In this document: positions 58,900 through 64,000 of the stretch, one piece after another | Layout: every line of letters begins with the position of its first letter | Position numbering within the stretch: the first letter of the stretch is position 1 | From: Nepenthes gracilis | Lineage: Eukaryota; Streptophyta; Magnoliopsida; Caryophyllales; Nepenthaceae | NCBI GenBank assembly: GCA_033239525.1 | Contig: BSYO01000014.1 | Location: 10,772,021-10,836,020 of the forward strand | DNA length: 64,000 nucleotides | Reading direction: 5' to 3' | Translations under genes and position numbers: made by a program | Notes under the pieces: generated by a model | The model's input: the letters and a program-made list of their open reading frames with translations, nothing else | Database searches by the model: none | What the model was told of the DNA's origin: nothing

Positions 58900-59740
58900 T
58901 TGCCATTATAGCGACATGACCTTTCAGCCTCATTGCGTTGTTGTCCGCTGCAGATGCTCTGCTTACTTAAGCAAGATGTCCCTCGCTATTTTTTTCATCA
59001 AACCCCATCCTTTTGCCATGGCTTATCGAGACATGATCGAAATCCCGACCTTGCTCGCTCTAGCACGAGGAGCATCATCTTCTACTTCCCCTGAACCTTC
59101 TACCGAGAAGGACACTGGACATGGGTGATCGGTGGAGAAAATCAACGAAGAGGACTTAGTGAATGGGGTCACCACGGAGGAAGGATGCCACCCAGGTGCC
59201 CCACTCCCTGAACCCCCTGGGGTCCGGAGGGCACCTCAAAGCCCCAAATCCATTGGGTCTTCTTGCCAGCTATGCTCGTTTTGTTGAGATGCAGTCTGGA
59301 TGGTTTGTCAACAGAGTTTATGATAGTGCCCTCTTTTTTATTTAGCATCCTCAAGGGGCATCGAGCCAGTTGGAGGAGTCTACACTGTTGTACGGGGACA
59401 AAATTACTGGCCTATTTTGTGTGTGCAAACCGATTGAGTCACTGAGGAAATGGAGCATCGGGATGAGGCTACCGTCGAGGATGCACTGTGAAGTCGGACA
59501 TGGGCCAATTATCTTGACCAGGTCCTGTCCAAGTCTGAGGTAAGATTGTGGGAGCTCTCTGAAGCCCACGTTCAAGCTATGGGTCGGATCGCGTCGCTTG
59601 AAGATGAGCTGAGGACTAGACTCGACCCTGAGGAGATGGCCCATGCCTTAGAGGAGATGTATTTTGTGGTGAGTCTGACTCTTACGCAGCCACTCCCTGA
59701 CACTTCATGTCAAAAGGTGGAGATGTATTTGTTTTGAAGG
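58900..59740 (+). pseudogene. Additional antisense-gene-like fragment
   Basis: Short coding-like pieces include a Ser/Pro/Glu-rich SSSTSPEPSTEKDTGHG (59041-59128) and a coiled-coil-like GRIASLEDELRTRLDPEEM (59546-59665). The order, acidic linker then coiled coil, resembles the 3' half of the antisense gene. It may be a diverged duplicate of that half. Support is weak. Confidence 0.35.
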
Positions 59741-59760
59741 GGAGATGAGTTTTATTTGTA

Positions 59761-60122
59761 CAGGTACCTGGGAGTTGTATTGTTGTATTTTGTGAGGGGG
59801 AGAGCATTGACATTTTTACTAATTAATCTTATGCTGAGTATTAATCTACATTTTCACTATACTACTAGTTGGGTAATATATTATATTATTTTTTTTAATA
59901 CTAATAAATATTTGATGCATTACAAGTATTTTTAGTAATGTTTGTTTTGTAGGTAAACATGTTATATCAAATGTACACATCATCAGCATAATATTCATGT
60001 CTATAGTCTCTCTCTCTCTATATATATATCATGTAACAAGTTCTAATATTATGGTAACTAAAGCTTATCTTTTATTTATGTTAGGTAAGAAGTTTTGCCA
60101 CGAATTTATCAAAGGGAGAAAT
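59761..60122 (+). other. copia-D 3' interior with polypurine tract
   Basis: AT-rich. It ends with TTTATCAAAGGGAGAAATTATTAG, a copia polypurine tract and LTR junction. The remainder of the copia-D interior is missing or unrecognised. Confidence 0.5.
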
Positions 60123-60730
60123 TATTAGATGTATTTTATTGGCTTATTTTTGTGATAAAATCTGATCACAATTAAGTTATATTTAATTTTTTTATTTATT
60201 AAGTAGGATATATTATGACTCAAATAATACTTATCAAAACTAAAAAGGATCAAGTGCTCAAAACAATTAAAACACGAAAAGGTATGCTAGTGTTCAATCC
60301 ATTATTTGAACACCAAGGTACACACTTTTACACTGTCTTAGCAAATTATAGAATGGGTTATACACATATGCTATTAGATCGCGCATATATGCCAATAAGA
60401 GAACGGGTTGCACATGTGTGTCATTGGATCATATATATGCCTAAATTAACAAAATTGGTCATCCACATATGTCAATGAATCACAGACTTTCATTATGGCA
60501 TTCGAATGCTGGAGTTTAAATTTTAATTGTTCTACATTTTTCTACCCTAGTTTTTAGTCTTATTTATAAACAGACTCATTTCCCTTGAATTAGCCGTTAC
60601 ATATATAAAAAGAGAAGAAAATGAGAACTAGAGAAGTGAAGGAAAAAAAGAGAAAAACTTTTCTATGAGTTGTGATCTAAAAAGAAAGGTTTTCACATCC
60701 AAAAATCATTCAACCACAATTAAACACTTA

Positions 60731-61358
60731 CCCCATGTTTGGTTGGAGAGAATAGAAATTCTATTCCCTCCTTATTCTTGGTGGAATAAGAATTTCACCG
60801 TTTGGTTGCACTTTATTTAAAAATAGCAATTTCCGAAGGAATAGTTATTCCTTGATTATAAGGAATAACTATTCTTTAATGATACATCGTATTTTTTATT
60901 CCTTGTTAAGAAGGAAAAAGAATTCCCATACAAGATTTTTATAAACCCAAATTTGCCCTTTATTATTATTATTATTATTATTTTATTATTATTATTATTA
61001 TTATTATTGTTGTTGTTGTTGTTGTTGTTATTATTATTATTATTGTTATTATTATTATTGTTGTTATTATTATTATTTTTTTGTTATTATTATCGTTGTT
61101 CTTATTATTATTATTATTTTTTTGTTATTATTATTATTATTATTATTATTGCTATTATTATTTATTATTATTATTTATTATTATTATTATTGTTTTTATT
61201 ATTATTGTTATTATTATTTTTGTTATTATTATTATTATTATTGTTATTATTATTTATTATTATTATTTATTATTATTATTATTGTTTTTATTATTATTGT
61301 TATTATTATTTTTGTTATTATTATTTTTTTTATTTTTTTATTTTTGTTATTATTATTG

Positions 61359-61390
<32 letters not shown>

Positions 61391-61769
61391 TATTATTATT
61401 ATTGTTATTTTATAATATGTAATATATTATATATTTATTAAATATATATTTTACATGATACAATAATATAATATATTAAATAATATTTTATAATAATATG
61501 TACATAATATTTATATAATTATGTATATGTATGCCATAATATATATATTCCCATAATTAATAAGGGTAAAAGCGTCATTCCGATAAATTCTCACCTTATT
61601 CCTCATACAATTCTACAAACCAAACATTGTAATACAAATTCCAAACTAATTCTATTCCAACAACCAAATATAAGAATAACAATTTCCAACTCTATTCTCA
61701 TTCAATTCTATTTTCTGGGAATAACTATTCTATTCCCACCTTATTCCATTTCAACAACCAAATGTGCCG
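60731..61769. mobile_element. Harbinger/Tourist-type MITE
   Basis: It has terminal inverted repeats of about 24 bases (CCCCATGTTTGGTTGG... and, on the other strand, CGGCACATTTGGTTGT...), with longer inverted similarity around GAATAGAA/ATTCTATTCCC. TTA duplications lie on both sides (60728-60730 and 61770-61772), the target site of PIF/Harbinger elements. Comparison with the left copia-D LTR shows a clean empty site. It has no transposase, so it is non-autonomous. Much of its length is the internal microsatellite. Confidence 0.85.
60958..61417. repeat. Long TTA/TTG microsatellite inside MITE
   Basis: About 460 bases of TTA with interspersed TTG, TTT and GTT units, including near-identical longer blocks (for example 61148-61225 and 61240-61315). 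All three frames of one strand are open, giving Leu/Ile/Tyr strings that are not proteins. Confidence 0.95.
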
Positions 61770-62404
61770 TTATTCCTAACCTATGAGTCTTCAGAGTTTC
61801 ATCGGTGGTTACATTCTGGTGTTTTGGAAGTTTTAATTGTCCATGAGGTAATAAATTAATGTCTGAGAGAAGATCAGAAGAAGTTCAATTCATTATTAAA
61901 AAACAAATATAATGAGTTTTTTTTTTTATAGAAGTCACGTGTAATGAATAAATTAGCTAAAGATTAGTACATCAGTATTATTTGATCTAGAAGTTGGCAT
62001 TTTGATAATAGATTTACTTTGACGAGCTCAATAAATCTAGAGCGATTTACTCTTAAACTTTTTAATTCTTAATATTTTCCTTCGTTAACACATTTTATAT
62101 CAATTTATTTTTATATTTTATTTATTACATATATTGATTGTGTTGAATGAGTAAGATTAGTATTTTATATTCGTAATATTCAAAAATAAATATTCTTTAC
62201 ATATTAAATATTTGTACAATTTAGTCTTTTATACCGTAAAGTGTCAAAATCATAGTCGTTGAGTACTACCTAATTTTTCTAGTTGCTTTAACAAAATCCT
62301 AATGCATGAATTACCTAAATACATTCAATAACTAAGTGCATACACTATTAAAATTCATGAATATGATCTCAAGATGAATCCATCAGAAAAATTAATAAAT
62401 CTTC

Positions 62405-62470
62405 CACGGTATATATTAGGTAAATGAAGAATTAAGTCACGGTATATATTAGGTAAATGAAGAATTAAGT
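62405..62470. repeat. 33-bp exact tandem duplication
   Basis: CACGGTATATATTAGG...GAATTAAGT occurs twice head to tail with no difference seen. It adjoins the end of the copia RNase H remnant. Confidence 0.95.
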
Positions 62471-64000
62471 TTATTTTCTCAACATCCTTAAACTTAATTC
62501 CTCCTCATTCCAAGCATCATTCACATCTCTTTGAAGTGTCATACCTGAGACCCTTCTTGAAGATATATGCAACATGATCACCTCATCATTTGCAATGCAA
62601 TCCTGAAGGAAATGATATATTGCATCCATGTTCTTACTAGTATTGTGGAAATTTTGGTCTTTCATCGATGTAGTAACAAACTTGTTATCAGTAATGTTCT
62701 CCTTGGCTCCTTATGTCATTTGCAAATTTGTAAGCAATCTTTTTGACAAAATAACTTGACAAATATAATATGCATACTAACATAGTCACCTCACGTGTAA
62801 AAAAAGTTACAAAATGTGTCTTTCTCAAACACCAATTAAAAGAAGTTATATATCCTATGTAGAAAATAAAACTGGTATGCTTGCCTGCACATCAAGATCT
62901 CCAGTCCAATCATATTACTATGGTCAATAAGCTTATATTTATTAGCAAAAGAACAAACCAGACTAGAATTATTTGTTACTTTGATGTAACAAAGGTTTCA
63001 TTTAACTGCTCTATAAGTATGTTGAGGTTGGTATCTCAATATACCAACTAATGAGTTTGATTCCAAAAAAAAAAAAGCCTTATCTATCTTGTTGAGTCAA
63101 ATACATCAATCTTTCAACAAGATTTTTGAAGGTCATAGAATCTATCTTTTGTTTATATTTAGTTTTGGACAACTTCAAACCATATTTCATTGGGTTGATT
63201 ATAGATTGACAATCTCCCATCTTGCACTTCTTAAAAATCTCTTTAACAGATCCTTTATTAAAAATAGTAATCTCATTCTCTATTTTCTTAACCTCAAGCC
63301 ATGATAATAAGACATGAGATCAATGTATGTCATCTCAAACTCCCCAGTCATAGCATACTTAAACTCTTCTAACATACTTTGATTGCCGACCATAAAAATT
63401 AAAAACATCAATATATAAGCAAACAATGAAAGGATCTCTATTTTTATGCACATTAGATACAAAGCATAGTCATGTGTGCGCTTGGTGAATTCATTCTCTT
63501 GAAATTTCTTGTTAATGTTATTGTTTCATACACTTGGCACTTGATTCAATCCAAATAAAGCTTTCTTTAACTTCAACACTATGTCATCATGACCTTTAAT
63601 CACATAGCCCAACAGCTATTAAACATATACATCTCCTCCAAGAATTCTATTCAGTAAATTTGGTTTGACATTCATGTGGTAAATCTTCCATCTTTTTGAG
63701 TTGCTAGTGCGGTTGACCATTAGACATTCTCTAACTGAGCAATAGTACAAATCACAATAATCTACCCTGGGATGTTGATGTAGCTCCTGGCTACCAACCT
63801 CATCTTATATATCTCCACTTATCCCTTGGAGTTTTTCTCCACAAATGCCCAATTCGTTCGAATGGGTGTTTGACCTTCCAGTGTCTTATTATTCTTATTC
63901 CACTTAATCTCTTTGCCTATACCAATTCATCACTTCTTATCTTTCACTGCATCTTCAAAAACTATAGGCTCACAATCGGCAAAATAGCAACAAAGATAAG
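62471..64000 (-). pseudogene. Ty1/copia RT-RNase H remnant
   Basis: On the minus strand, entering from the right edge, the translation in shifting frames shows NWAFVEKNSKG and YKMRLVARSY (RT start). GYVIKGHDDIVLKLKKALFGLNQ, FEMTYIDLMSYYHG and LVESLMYLT follow. The RNase H end NMDAIYHFLQDCIANDEV (compare 'KHIDVRYHFIRD') lies at 62471-62665. The YVDD site is not preserved. It continues beyond the window. The text differs from copia-A and copia-B, so it is another family. Confidence 0.8.

Larger units (their letters stand above)
54425..59760 (-). mobile_element. Truncated second Tat-type element
   Basis: It starts with a 3' LTR (54425-55297), then a purine tract (ATGAAGGGCTAG on the minus strand), then the region equivalent to 24765-27400 of the first Tat element including the plus-strand antisense gene. 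No integrase, RT or gag is present and no second LTR is found, so the right side is lost. It is more diverged from the first Tat element than that element's two LTRs are from each other, so it is a separate, older insertion. The right border is approximate. Confidence 0.7.
60123..61960 (+). repeat. 3' LTR of copia-D (interrupted by MITE)
   Basis: It begins near TATTAGATG after the polypurine tract and follows the left LTR. The MITE at 60731-61769 interrupts it exactly between CACTTA and TTCC, where the left copy has CACTTATTCC uninterrupted. The right end is not defined; I could not find a matching target duplication. Confidence 0.6.

Noticed and set aside
60953..61441. Open frames of up to 162 codons made of Leu, Ile and Tyr
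   Set aside because: They are translations of the TTA/TTG microsatellite, open in all frames only because the unit lacks stops on that strand.

Overview
This window is nuclear DNA from a flowering plant. The evidence is a two-exon CYP82-type cytochrome P450 gene with a GT-AG intron, plus dense Ty1/copia and Ty3/gypsy LTR retrotransposons with plant-type primer-binding sites. It is probably a eudicot, but I cannot name the species. I see no tRNA, rRNA, CRISPR or bacterial feature. Most of the 64 kb is nested transposable elements, and their coding regions are broken by stops and frameshifts.

Layout. 1-4940: a decayed gypsy element on the minus strand, in the order pol, one LTR, then gag-protease running off the window edge. 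4961-5512: two copia gag fragments. 6045-6877: a solo LTR. 7432-39547: one very old copia element (here 'copia-A', plus strand), recognised by matching LTRs and a 5-bp duplication AATAT at both ends. It has been split twice. A Tekay/Del-like gypsy element with about 3-kb LTRs (8931-23254) sits in its leader. A Tat-lineage gypsy element (23761-34789, duplication ATTAT) sits inside its gag gene. The Tekay-like element itself holds three solo LTRs, each with a perfect 5-bp duplication (13350-14300 AGAAG, 15892-18555 AAGAT, 19717-21197 ATATT). 39993-44002: a short non-autonomous copia ('copia-C', minus). 44017-50105: a complete but inactivated copia ('copia-B', plus, duplication TATAT).

The only convincing host gene is the P450 at 50879-53000 (minus strand, 519 residues, all signature motifs present), with a small broken exon remnant beside it at 50326-50614. 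To its right lies another old copia ('copia-D', LTRs near 53648-54424 and from 60123). A second, truncated Tat element (54425 to about 59760) and a Harbinger-type MITE with a huge internal TTA/TTG microsatellite (60731-61769, duplication TTA) are inserted into it. The right edge (62471-64000) is copia reverse transcriptase/RNase H on the minus strand.

The most interesting feature is shared by the two Tat elements. Between pol and the 3' LTR each carries an antisense gene on the plus strand that encodes a 'putative gypsy type transposon' domain followed by a coiled coil. Both copies have a short GT-AG intron at the same place and a downstream AATAAA, so these elements seem to carry their own spliced antisense transcription unit. 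The first copy is also preceded by nine 36-bp repeats in which inverted W-box (TTGACC) cores recur.
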